Origin: Pontibacter mucosus
Lineage (GTDB): Bacteria; Bacteroidota; Bacteroidia; Cytophagales; Hymenobacteraceae
Assembly: GCF_003054055.1 (NCBI RefSeq)
Contig: NZ_QBKI01000014.1
Span: 1 to 64,000, forward strand
Length of the DNA: 64,000 bases
Direction: 5' to 3'
Of this stretch, positions 1-7,469 are shown piece after piece. Positions within the stretch are counted from its first letter, which is position 1. The number at the start of each line of letters is the position of its first letter. Both the position numbers and the translations under genes were made by a program. Under the pieces are notes generated by a model. The model searched no databases. It saw only the letters and a program-made list of their open reading frames with translations, and was not told the origin of the DNA.

Positions 1-137
1 AAAGATGGAGGGTGGAGCGCTTCTTCGCCTGGCTCTTTAACTTCAGAAGAACGTTGGTCAGGCACGAGCACAAAGCAGAAAACTACCTGGCCTTCGTCCT
101 GCTGGCCTGCATGAAAATCATGCTAAGGTATTTTTGA
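1..137 (+). pseudogene. Transposase C-terminal fragment, IS5/IS4-type DDE (cut by window edge)
   Basis: The frame read from base 3 is open to a TGA at 135-137 and encodes the tail of a DDE transposase. The string WRVERFFAWLFNFRRTLVR is the characteristic C-terminal stretch of IS5-family (IS427/IS1031-like) enzymes and contains the catalytic Glu in its VERFF part. The 5' part lies outside the window, so I cannot tell whether the element is intact. It abuts a repeat-rich intergenic island, a typical place for insertion sequences. Confidence 0.75.
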
Positions 138-269
138 GATAGCTTCTCTATACTTTGGCTATACTTGATCCCATCTCCTAACGCTGGCGCGGGTTTGCAA
201 CCCGTGCCTACCTATGATGTTGGGTTTGCAACCCAACTGGCTCGCAGGGCCATACTTGCTTTGGCTATA

Positions 270-488
270 CTTTCATAGCCACCACTTCCGCAACTTGACA
301 CAAGCTATTCTTTTGAGCCATCGTTCATCCTCTAGACTTACATAAGCAACTGTTTCATTTCCTGCTTTGGAGCTCTCAAGCCCGAGAGGGCTCGCCTTCG
401 GGCATCGCGCTGTCTACATTTCCTGCCCTCGTACCTCGGGCTGCCTGCGGCACCGGAAATCTAGAAGGCGCTCAACCCAAAGGCTGGG
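270..488 (-). repeat. 230-bp dispersed element, copy 1
   Basis: Read on the minus strand this matches the elements at 29348-29570, 50385-50602 and 58181-58402. Shared blocks are CCCAGCCTTTGGGTTGAGCG at the start, GCGCGATGCCCGAAGGCGAG in the middle, a GGATGAAC block, and AGCTTG...TCAA...GGAAG...GGC at the end. No frame is conserved across the copies, so this looks like a non-coding repeat. Confidence 0.75.
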
Positions 489-514
489 AAAGAATCGATA
501 GCCCCCGCCCTAGC

Positions 515-584
515 TGTCATCTCGAATGAAATGAGAGATCTGATTAGAATTTCCGATAGATCTCTCACGCTGCTCGAGACGACA
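515..584. repeat. 70-bp palindromic repeat (TGTCATCTCGA family), copy 1
   Basis: The ends TGTCATCTCGA and TCGAGACGACA are inverted copies. Inside are a second inverted pair, GAGAGATCT and AGATCTCTC. Relatives lie at 29252-29321, 46988-47057 and 50288-50357. Such a sequence would fold into one long hairpin. Confidence 0.75.
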
Positions 585-1042
585 AAGGGAGAATAATTTA
601 TACTTTGTAGGGACAGGTCGCGACCTGTCCGCGCGAGAACTGATGCTACGTAGCTTATACTTTAGCCAAAGTTATTACAGATTCCCCGTCTTAGACTACC
701 GAGAACGCGAGTTCGAAGGTAGCGAGCGTAGCTCTGAGGGGCAGGGGTGGTTGGATACAGTACTACTAAGCTCCCTCCCCTGTTTTTAGGGGAGGGCTGG
801 GGAGGGGTGATTCAAAGCCGCAACCTCAGCTCTACACTTTAACTTCCCCTATACTTTAACCGGTAACATCAGGCACATCCTACTACGTTTACAAACGAAA
901 AACACCCTTAGTTAAAGTTTAAGTATAAAAAATACATCTTTTGTGGCACTGACACAGTATGTATGGGGTAGCAGTAATTCCGCACAATGCTGCAGCATAA
1001 CAGTTTGTAGAGAAATGTTGCATCACCAAACCCTCTTCGTCT

Positions 1043-2863
1043 ATGGCCACTACTGATATTACCACCAGCGGGGTGCACCCTGTGCATGAGGAGCACGAAC
1101 AGCATGAGCAGAGTTTTATAGGGAAGTACGTTTTCAGCCAGGATCACAAAACCATTGCCAAACAGTACCTGTTCACAGGTATCTTCTGGGCCTTTATTGG
1201 CAGCTTCCTGTCGGTGCTCTTCCGCCTGCAGCTAGGCTGGCCGGAGGCTACGTTCTCCTTCCTGGAGCCTATCCTGGGAGGCTGGATAGAAAACGGGAAG
1301 ATCAACCCTGAATTTTACCTGGCGCTGGTAACCATGCACGGCACCATCATGGTGTTTTTCGTGCTGACGGCGGGCCTGAGCGGCACGTTCAGCAACCTGC
1401 TTATCCCGTTGCAGATCGGAGCCCGCGACATGGCCTCCGGCTTTATGAACATGCTCTCTTACTGGCTCTTTTTCGTGTCCAGCTTGATCATGTTCTGGTC
1501 GCTGTTTCTGGATACAGGCCCCGCAGCCGGTGGCTGGACCGTATACCCGCCCTTAAGCGTGCTGCCCGAGGCCATACAGGGCTCCGCGGCCGGCATGACG
1601 ATGTGGCTGATTGCCATGGCCTTCTTTATTGCCTCCACACTCCTGGGCGGCATCAACTATATCACCACCGTCATTAACCTCCGTACCAAGGGCATGTCGA
1701 TGAGCAGGCTGCCGCTTACCGTGTGGGCGCTCTTTTTTACAGCCATTGTGGGTCTGCTATCGTTCCCGGTGCTGCTGGCGGCCGCCATTCTGCTAATCTT
1801 CGACCGTAGTTTCGGTACCAGTTTCTTCCTCTCCGACATCTACATTGCCGGTGAGGCGCTGGTCAACAGCGGCGGTAGCCCTATTCTGTTCCAGCACCTG
1901 TTCTGGTTCCTGGGCCACCCCGAAGTATACATCGTTATCCTGCCGACCTTTGGCATTACCTCCGAAGTGATCGCCACCAACTCCCGCAAGCCCATCTTCG
2001 GCTACCGTGCCATGATTGGCTCCATGATCGGCATCTCGGTGCTATCGATTGTGGTGTGGGCGCACCACATGTTTGTATCAGGCATGAACCCCTTCCTGGG
2101 TTCGGTGTTCATGTTCCTGACGCTGATTATTGCCGTGCCGTCGGCGGTGAAGGTGTTTAACTGGCTGGCTACGCTCTGGCGGGGCAATATCCGCTTCACC
2201 ACGGCTATGCTCTTTGCCATCGGCTTTGTATCCATTTTTATCTCCGGGGGATTAACGGGCATTATACTGGGCAACTCCTCGATCGATATTCAGCTGCACG
2301 ACACGTACTTTGTGGTGGCGCACTTCCATATGGTGATGGGCGCGGCGGCTTTCTTTGGCATGTTCTGCGGCGTGTACCACTGGTTCCCGAAAATGTTTGG
2401 GCGAATGATGGATGAAAAGCTCGGCTTTGTGCACTTCTGGTTCACCTTTCTGGCTGTTTACCTGGTGTTCCTGCCGATGCACTATGTGGGCATTGCCGGG
2501 TTCCCGAGGCGCTACTATAACTGGACAGGTTTTGAGACATTCAACATCTTCACCGACCTGAACACCTTTATCAGCATAGCGGCGATTTTCGGTTTCTTTG
2601 CGCAGTTCATCTTCCTGTTCAACTTTTTGTACAGCATCTGGCGCGGCCGCAGGGCCACCGCTAACCCCTGGCACTCCAACACCCTGGAATGGACCACCCC
2701 GGTACGGCCGGGGCATGGCAACTGGCCGGGGCCGCTGCCTGTGGTGTACCGCTGGCCTTACGATTACAGCAAACCCGGCGCGCCGGAGGATTATATCCCC
2801 CAGACGGTACCCTACGCCGAAACGCCTTCCTCCAACCTGCCCCACGACCGGGACGAGGAATAA
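1043..2863 (+). CDS. ctaD: Cytochrome c oxidase subunit I (A-type heme-copper oxidase)
   Basis: The 606-residue integral membrane protein is the catalytic subunit of an aa3/caa3-type terminal oxidase, reducing O2 at a heme-CuB centre in the inner membrane. Visible ligands are H99 (first heme), H292 in HPEVY with the cross-linking Y296, and the heme pair H427/H429 in VAHFHM. About twelve hydrophobic helices and a full C-terminal tail are present. The ATG at 1043 gives a hydrophilic, His/Glu-rich start. No subunit II, III or assembly gene accompanies it: a transposon remnant and a repeat island lie upstream, and convergent proline dehydrogenase lies downstream. It may be a second, unlinked copy whose partners are encoded elsewhere. 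Confidence 0.95.
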   Translation: MATTDITTSGVHPVHEEHEQHEQSFIGKYVFSQDHKTIAKQYLFTGIFWAFIGSFLSVLFRLQLGWPEATFSFLEPILGGWIENGKINPEFYLALVTMHGTIMVFFVLTAGLSGTFSNLLIPLQIGARDMASGFMNMLSYWLFFVSSLIMFWSLFLDTGPAAGGWTVYPPLSVLPEAIQGSAAGMTMWLIAMAFFIASTLLGGINYITTVINLRTKGMSMSRLPLTVWALFFTAIVGLLSFPVLLAAAILLIFDRSFGTSFFLSDIYIAGEALVNSGGSPILFQHLFWFLGHPEVYIVILPTFGITSEVIATNSRKPIFGYRAMIGSMIGISVLSIVVWAHHMFVSGMNPFLGSVFMFLTLIIAVPSAVKVFNWLATLWRGNIRFTTAMLFAIGFVSIFISGGLTGIILGNSSIDIQLHDTYFVVAHFHMVMGAAAFFGMFCGVYHWFPKMFGRMMDEKLGFVHFWFTFLAVYLVFLPMHYVGIAGFPRRYYNWTGFETFNIFTDLNTFISIAAIFGFFAQFIFLFNFLYSIWRGRRATANPWHSNTLEWTTPVRPGHGNWPGPLPVVYRWPYDYSKPGAPEDYIPQTVPYAETPSSNLPHDRDEE

Positions 2864-2888
2864 GGAGCGGGTCAAACTTAGAAATAGC

Positions 2889-2930
2889 AGCAGCGCCGAA
2901 GTATAGGTTATACTTTGGCGCTGCTGTTTT
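2889..2930. terminator. Terminator with the AAGTATA word as inverted pair
   Basis: The stem AGCAGCGCC-AAGTATA pairs with TATACTT-GGCGCTGCT around a three-base loop and is followed by GTTTTT. It lies between the convergent genes ctaD and proline dehydrogenase. Confidence 0.8.
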
Positions 2931-2939
2931 TGGCAGGGT

Positions 2940-4139
2940 CTACAGCCTGCGTCTTTTTATTTCCTGCTGCAACAAGCTTAACTCACGGCCCATCTGCCCG
3001 GCAATGGAAGTGTTTTCCTCGGCCCTGCGGATAAGGTAAGGCAAGGCCGTGGCCACCTCGCCGTAAGGCAGGTACTTGGAGGCGTTATAGCCCGCGGCGG
3101 CCAGGTTATAGGTCAGGTTATCGCTCATGCCGTAGAGCTGCGAGAAGTGGATGCGATGGCGGTAGGGGCGGATGCTCTCCTCCTGTATGCGGCTGGCAAG
3201 GTAGCTCGTGCTCTGCTCGTTGTGCGTGGCCGCGCAAAGTTCCACCCGGTCCAGGTGCTCCAGGCAAATGTCGATGGCCTGGTTAAAGCTCTTGTCCGTG
3301 TCGGATTTACGGGTGAAAACAGGGCAGGGGTAGCCTTGCTGTTTGGCGCGCAGCTGCTCCTTCTCCAGGTAAGCGCCCCGCACGATTTTGATGCCCAGTA
3401 TAACCGGCTCGCCCTCGAAGCGGCGCAGGCACGACTGCAGGTAGTCGATGCGGTCGGTGCGGTACATTTGCAGCGTGTTAAATACCACCGCCCACTCCTT
3501 ATTGTAGCGGCGCATCATCTCCTCGGCCAGCTCGTCCATCGGGTTTTGCAGCCAGCTTTCCTCCGCATCCAGGTACACGGTAATGTCAGCCCCGGCAGCG
3601 GCACGGCAGATATCGTCCAGGCGCTGCTGCGTTCTGGCAAAGGCGGCCTGATCCTCCGGGGTTAACCCCTGCTTTAGGTGCAGTTTCCTAAAAATGTTGC
3701 TGGAGCCGATGCCCGTCAGTTTCACACTGATGAGGGAAAAGCTCCTTGTTTCGCGGCCTATGATGATGTTTTGCAGCACTTCATCCCTTACCATGTCGAA
3801 GCCGGCCTCCGTGCTTTGTGCCTCGGCAGCATAGTCGAGCACGGTTTGGATGCGGGCCGACGCCAGTTTCTGCACCACCTGCTGGGCCTCCTGCACGGTC
3901 TCGCCCCCGCAGAAGTGCTTGTAGATGGTGTTACGGATGAGCCCCTTCACCGGCAGCTTAAGTTTCAGGGCGAGCTGGGCTGCCGCACCGCCGGCCGCTA
4001 CCAGGGCAGGTTTGCCCATCATGCCAAAGAGCCAATTGGCCAGCTTTATCTCTTTGTCGGTTTTGTTGCAGAACGTTACCTGCAGGTTGTTCGGGTCGAA
4101 AGTGCCCGCTAGTTTCGGGGAGGCTGTTGCGTTCTCCAT
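2940..4139 (-). CDS. Proline dehydrogenase
   Basis: A 399-residue single-domain FAD enzyme that oxidises proline to pyrroline-5-carboxylate and passes electrons to quinone. Family signatures are GIKIVRGAYLEKE, FSQLYGMSDNLT, KYLPYGEV and the C-terminal PYLIRRAEENTS substrate/FAD motif. The frame stays open upstream, but the ATG at 4139 opens a sensible N-terminus (MENATASPKL). It lacks the P5C dehydrogenase half of fused PutA. It diverges from the thioredoxin-like gene, and two FNR/CRP-like dyads lie in the shared upstream region. Confidence 0.93.
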   Translation of the reverse strand: MENATASPKLAGTFDPNNLQVTFCNKTDKEIKLANWLFGMMGKPALVAAGGAAAQLALKLKLPVKGLIRNTIYKHFCGGETVQEAQQVVQKLASARIQTVLDYAAEAQSTEAGFDMVRDEVLQNIIIGRETRSFSLISVKLTGIGSSNIFRKLHLKQGLTPEDQAAFARTQQRLDDICRAAAGADITVYLDAEESWLQNPMDELAEEMMRRYNKEWAVVFNTLQMYRTDRIDYLQSCLRRFEGEPVILGIKIVRGAYLEKEQLRAKQQGYPCPVFTRKSDTDKSFNQAIDICLEHLDRVELCAATHNEQSTSYLASRIQEESIRPYRHRIHFSQLYGMSDNLTYNLAAAGYNASKYLPYGEVATALPYLIRRAEENTSIAGQMGRELSLLQQEIKRRRL

Positions 4140-4266
4140 ATGTTGAAAAGTAAAATCGTGAGGCATCGGGTAAGCGCACCACCTACAAACGCGCAGGAAG
4201 GCACTGAACCGGGTGGAAAGGTCGTCAATAAAGCAGGGGAAAGGCATGAGTAGGGTCAGTGGCAGA

Positions 4267-4282
4267 AATGACTTGTGTCATT
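4267..4282. promoter_or_regulatory. FNR/CRP-like palindrome AATGACTTGTGTCATT
   Basis: A perfect inverted repeat, AATGAC-TTGT-GTCATT, with the TGAC-N4-GTCA geometry of CRP/FNR-superfamily sites (compare NnrR and HcpR boxes). It lies between the divergent proline dehydrogenase and thioredoxin-like genes. Which gene it serves is unclear; the thioredoxin-like gene has a closer site of its own. Confidence 0.5.
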
Positions 4283-4326
4283 GCACAGGAACAGGGTATA
4301 GCGGGGCTGTGTGAACGGACCAGAAG

Positions 4327-4338
4327 TGATGTTTATCA
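4327..4338. promoter_or_regulatory. FNR/CRP-like site TGATGTTTATCA
   Basis: A TGAT-N4-ATCA dyad centred at 4332.5, which is 29.5 bp before the first base of a TAAGTTTG -7 box (4362-4369). That puts it near -43 from the expected start, the position from which CRP/FNR proteins activate class II promoters. The same spacing is seen at nrdJ. Confidence 0.6.
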
Positions 4339-4361
4339 TTTTATGAATGAACGGGTTAGGG

Positions 4362-4369
4362 TAAGTTTG
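4362..4369 (+). promoter_or_regulatory. -7 promoter box TAAGTTTG
   Basis: An exact match to the Bacteroidota -7 consensus TAnnTTTG, 21 nt before the ATG at 4390. It argues against the in-frame GTG at 4369 being the start, because that codon would precede the transcript. Confidence 0.6.
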
Positions 4370-4389
4370 TGGAGACAACTTTACGAACG

Positions 4390-5022
4390 ATGGATACCCT
4401 AGAGATAACAACCCCGGAGCTGATAAACCCGATGACCTATGCGCAGTTCAAGGCCCTGAGCGAGGCGCTGGTGGCTGAGAACAAAACCACCGGCCCGGAG
4501 CAGAGCGAGCAACGTATCGGCTTCACCAAACTAAACCAGCAGCGCCTGAAGCGCGTGGAAAAACAGTTTGTGCTGCAGCCTGCCCTGCAGGAGCTGCTGG
4601 CGCAAAACCAGCGCGCCTGGAAATGGCTGGTGCTGGTGGAGGCCTGGTGCGGCGACGGCGCCCAGACGCTGCCCGCCATTGCCGCGATCGCCGCGCAGGC
4701 ACCGAACATAGAGCTGGTGGTGCTGCTCCGCGATGAGAACCCGGCCCTGATGGACACCTGCCTAACCAACGGTAGCCGCGCTATTCCGAAACTGATTTGC
4801 GTGGATGCCGAAACCGGCGAACGCCTCTTTACCTGGGGCCCGCGCCCAACGGCTATCCAGGCGCAGGTAAAGCAACTGAAGGCCGACAGGCCGGACATCC
4901 ATCACGATGAACTGGTGCAGCAGGTACAGCTGTGGTATGCCAAAGACCGCAGCCAGGCGCTGCAGCAGGATATGGTGCAGTTGCTGCAGGAGGCGCTGCA
5001 GACACAGGGTGCCGAAGTATAA
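4390..5022 (+). CDS. Thioredoxin-fold protein with WCGD instead of CxxC
   Basis: A 210-residue cytoplasmic protein with a helical N-terminal region and a thioredoxin fold from about residue 60 on. The active-site strand reads VEAWCGDGAQTLP (W86-C87-G88-D89), so only the first cysteine of the usual CxxC is present. The cis-Pro region is AIPKLICVD. Proteins of this type are common in Bacteroidota and annotated only as thioredoxin family; without a resolving cysteine, a monothiol or non-redox role is possible. The start at 4390 follows a -7 box and GGAG. It is followed at 30 nt by a lipoprotein gene, then a coupled membrane protein gene. Confidence 0.8.
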   Translation: MDTLEITTPELINPMTYAQFKALSEALVAENKTTGPEQSEQRIGFTKLNQQRLKRVEKQFVLQPALQELLAQNQRAWKWLVLVEAWCGDGAQTLPAIAAIAAQAPNIELVVLLRDENPALMDTCLTNGSRAIPKLICVDAETGERLFTWGPRPTAIQAQVKQLKADRPDIHHDELVQQVQLWYAKDRSQALQQDMVQLLQEALQTQGAEV

Positions 5023-5052
5023 ATCAGAAGTATAAATTAAAATAGGACGATA

Positions 5053-5496
5053 ATGAGAACTATACTTATACTTGTAGCGGCCGCGGTGGGGCTGTTTTCC
5101 TGCTCGCAGGAGCACAAAGCCGGAGAGGCCGGCCACCACCACGGGCACGCGGTCCACACCGAGCTTGCCCTGAATGATGGGGAGCGCTGGCAGGCCGATG
5201 AGGCTACCAACGACAACATCGCCCAATTGCAACAGCTGATGGAGGAGCACCTGAGTCAGCCTGATGCCGACGAGCCGGAGGCGGTGCACGAACTGAGCCG
5301 TGCCATGCAGCTGGGTTTTCAGGAGGTGTTTGAAGAATGCCGCATGAAAGGCCCCGAGCACGACATGCTGCACGTATACCTGATGCCGATGCTCGAGGAC
5401 GTGAAGGCGCTTGAGTCTGGCAAGGCGGAGGAGTCACTTGCCGCCCGCGACCGCCTGGCCGAGCAGCTGGAGGCGTATCAGACATACTTTAAATAA
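5053..5496 (+). CDS. Histidine-rich lipoprotein, unknown function
   Basis: A 147-residue protein with a lipoprotein signal peptide: hydrophobic residues 3-15, then the lipobox LFSC with the lipidated cysteine at C17. A HHHGHAVH cluster follows immediately (about 28-35) and could bind metal (copper, iron or zinc). The remainder is acidic and predicted helical. I do not recognise a named family. The stop codon TAA overlaps the next ATG by one base, so it is translationally coupled to the 12-TM gene, suggesting a periplasmic accessory of that membrane protein. Confidence 0.7.
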   Translation: MRTILILVAAAVGLFSCSQEHKAGEAGHHHGHAVHTELALNDGERWQADEATNDNIAQLQQLMEEHLSQPDADEPEAVHELSRAMQLGFQEVFEECRMKGPEHDMLHVYLMPMLEDVKALESGKAEESLAARDRLAEQLEAYQTYFK

Positions 5497-6821
5497 TGCC
5501 CAAAACCGGAGAAATAGCTGAAGAAAGTATAAACCGTTGGCGGCTACCGCTGCTCTCGGCCCTGCTGGGCCTGGTCGTCATTGCCCTGCTGGGCCTGCTG
5601 CTGCGCGGGATGCTGGTGGCACCCGTAGTGGGCCTCAATTACAAGTACCTGCTGCACGCCCACTCGCACGCGGCGCTGCTTGGCTGGCTATACCCGGTGT
5701 TGTTTATTGCGCTGCTGCACGCTTACCTGCCCCCGGAGGTACGAAATAAGCAAGTATACTTCCGGCAGTTCTGGCTCTCGCAGGGGGCGGTGCTGGGCAT
5801 GCTGCTGAGCTTCCCGGTGCAGGGTTATGCAGCAGTTTCCATCACCTTCTCCACGGCGCACATCCTGCTGAGTTACTGGTTTATACTTCGGTTTTGGATA
5901 GATGCCAAAGCACAAAGTATCAACGGTGGGATGCACCAACTGTCATTCCTCTTCATTAAAGCGGCGCTGTTTTTCCTGGCGCTTTCTTCGCTGGGGCCCT
6001 GGGCGATGGGACCGATTATGGCCTCCGGGCACAGCGGCACGGCGCTCTATTACAACGCCATCTACTTCTACCTGCATTTTCTCTACAACGGCTGGTTCAC
6101 CTTCGCGGTGCTGGGGCTGCTGTTCTGGCTCTTGGAAAAGTATAACATCGGCTTTAGCCAAAAGTATGGCCTGCTGTTTTTCCGGCTGATGTTCTGGGCT
6201 TGTCTGCCGGCCTACCTGCTGTCGGTGCTGTGGGTAAAGCCTGGTGCGGTGGTATACTTTGTAGGCGGACTGGCGGCGCTGGTGCAGCTGCTGGCGCTTG
6301 GGGTGCTGCTCGGGTTGCTGTGGCCGTTGCGTGCACGAATTTATACTTTGTTTAGTGGCTGGGGGAGAGCACTATTTATACTTGCGGGCACGGCCTTTAT
6401 ACTTAAAATCCTGATGCAGCTCTCCACGGCTTTCCCATACATGGCCGATTTGGCTTATAACCTGCGCTTCTTTATCATCGGCTACCTGCACCTGGTGCTC
6501 ATTGGGTTTGTGAGCCTTTTTATGATTGCCTGGCTGGCGCAGCAGGGTTGGGTTAGCTTTAGCCGAAGTATAGGCCGGTGGGGGATGGGCCTGTTTATAC
6601 TTGCCTTTATCGGTACCGAGGTACTGCTTTTCGGACAGGGTTTATACTTGTGGTTGGCTTTGGGCGCTATTCCAAAGTATAACGAGCTGCTTTTCGGGGT
6701 AAGTGTCCTGTTGCCGCTTGGCGCCCTGCTGTTTTTTGGCTCTCAGCTAAAGTATAAACCGCCTCATACGTTGCAGCCAAGCAAGCACCCCGGCAGTTAC
6801 GCCTCGGCTGCGAAAAACTAG
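5496..6821 (+). CDS. 12-TM membrane protein with HxHxH motif, heme-copper-oxidase/NnrS-like
   Basis: A 441-residue protein composed almost entirely of about twelve hydrophobic helices. Near residues 50-64 it carries YLLHAHSHAALLGW (H54, H56, H58), resembling the HxH heme-ligand helix of NorB/cbb3 oxidases and NnrS proteins. It lacks the HPEVY-type CuB motif of true oxidases. The gene at 13524 encodes another 12-TM protein with a related LHAHxxxxGW motif. It is coupled to the upstream His-rich lipoprotein. A heme or copper role in NO or oxygen metabolism is inference from motif and context. The gene carries 13 copies of the AAGTATA word, one per 100 bp, the densest gene in the window. Confidence 0.75.
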   Translation: MPKTGEIAEESINRWRLPLLSALLGLVVIALLGLLLRGMLVAPVVGLNYKYLLHAHSHAALLGWLYPVLFIALLHAYLPPEVRNKQVYFRQFWLSQGAVLGMLLSFPVQGYAAVSITFSTAHILLSYWFILRFWIDAKAQSINGGMHQLSFLFIKAALFFLALSSLGPWAMGPIMASGHSGTALYYNAIYFYLHFLYNGWFTFAVLGLLFWLLEKYNIGFSQKYGLLFFRLMFWACLPAYLLSVLWVKPGAVVYFVGGLAALVQLLALGVLLGLLWPLRARIYTLFSGWGRALFILAGTAFILKILMQLSTAFPYMADLAYNLRFFIIGYLHLVLIGFVSLFMIAWLAQQGWVSFSRSIGRWGMGLFILAFIGTEVLLFGQGLYLWLALGAIPKYNELLFGVSVLLPLGALLFFGSQLKYKPPHTLQPSKHPGSYASAAKN

Positions 6822-6823
6822 CC

Positions 6824-7219
6824 TTACAGAATCATCCTGCCGCTGCTCTGCTTATAGTGGGCAATCTTGGAGGCAAACATATCTGCCATTTTCTCGGCCC
6901 GCCACTTGGCTTCAGCCGCTTTCTCGCCAGTGAAAAGCTCATCCACCGTGGTGAAAAACAGCAGGAGCCACCGCTCAAAATGCTCAGCGCCTACAGGCAG
7001 TGTAATATGCTTGGCGCCCGGCCGGCCCTGATAGGTATACTCCTCCAGCAAAACGGTTTGCCAGAAGCGGTACATGATGTCCAGGTGCCGTTCCCAGCGG
7101 TCCTGTATGCGCTCGTCAAACACCGGCCCCAGCAGCTTATCGGCCCGCACACGGGTATAAAACGTGTCTACCAGCAGCTTGATATCGTCGAGGGTCAGGA
7201 TGTCTTTTTTCTCTGTCAT
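6824..7219 (-). CDS. Group III truncated hemoglobin
   Basis: A 131-residue globin with the group III (Ctb-like) pattern. Likely Y21 (B10), H45 (E7), proximal H71 (F8) in KHITLPV, and W84 (G8) in HFERWLLLF are visible. Such globins bind O2 and NO in the cytoplasm and are often induced by nitrosative stress or low oxygen. The stop lies only 2 nt from the convergent stop of the 12-TM gene. The location inside a Ric/hemerythrin/Rrf2 region supports a role in NO handling. Confidence 0.9.
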   Translation of the reverse strand: MTEKKDILTLDDIKLLVDTFYTRVRADKLLGPVFDERIQDRWERHLDIMYRFWQTVLLEEYTYQGRPGAKHITLPVGAEHFERWLLLFFTTVDELFTGEKAAEAKWRAEKMADMFASKIAHYKQSSGRMIL

Positions 7220-7239
7220 GGTGTAGGAATAGTATGTCC

Positions 7240-7419
7240 GAATCAGGATTTATAGGATGTTTGGATGAGCAGGATTTTCTCTGCTACGATTGGCAAACCA
7301 CCCCTTCCCCTCCTTAACCAAGGAGGGGAGTTTTAAAGTCTCCCTTTGAAGGGGGCAGGGGGATGATGACGATAGCTACTAAAGAATTCTGTTCAATTTT
7401 CTAATCCCGTAAATCCTGA
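7240..7419 (+). repeat. Composite intergenic repeat, copy 1 (flanks nrdJ)
   Basis: The block runs aatcaggattta-aggatg..., then CCCCTCCTTAACCAAGGAGGGG (a hairpin), a CCCTTTGAAGGG hairpin, a short spacer, and ends in GTAAATCCTG. The same arrangement in the same orientation occurs at 11926-12097. It has no coding content. Confidence 0.8.
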
Positions 7420-7469
7420 CCCGGACAAGTAATCATTCAAATCTAGTTAATCTTTCCAATCACTGGTCC

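Larger units (their letters stand above)
138..1042. repeat. Repeat island A (no gene)
   Basis: This gap of about 900 bases has no credible gene and is a mosaic of dispersed repeats. The modules are two GGGTTTGCAACCC-type mini-hairpins (about 187-235), a 220-bp element in minus orientation (270-488), a 70-bp palindrome beginning TGTCATCTCGA (515-584), the perfect palindrome GGACAGGTCGCGACCTGTCC (near 613-632), a gaacgcgagttcgaa module (about 695-735), a GGGGTGGTTGG block (about 744-756), and a CCCTCCCC/GGGGAGGG hairpin (about 773-797). Copies of AAGTATA/TATACTT are scattered between them. The same modules recur near 29.0, 50.2 and 58.0 kb. Confidence 0.8.
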
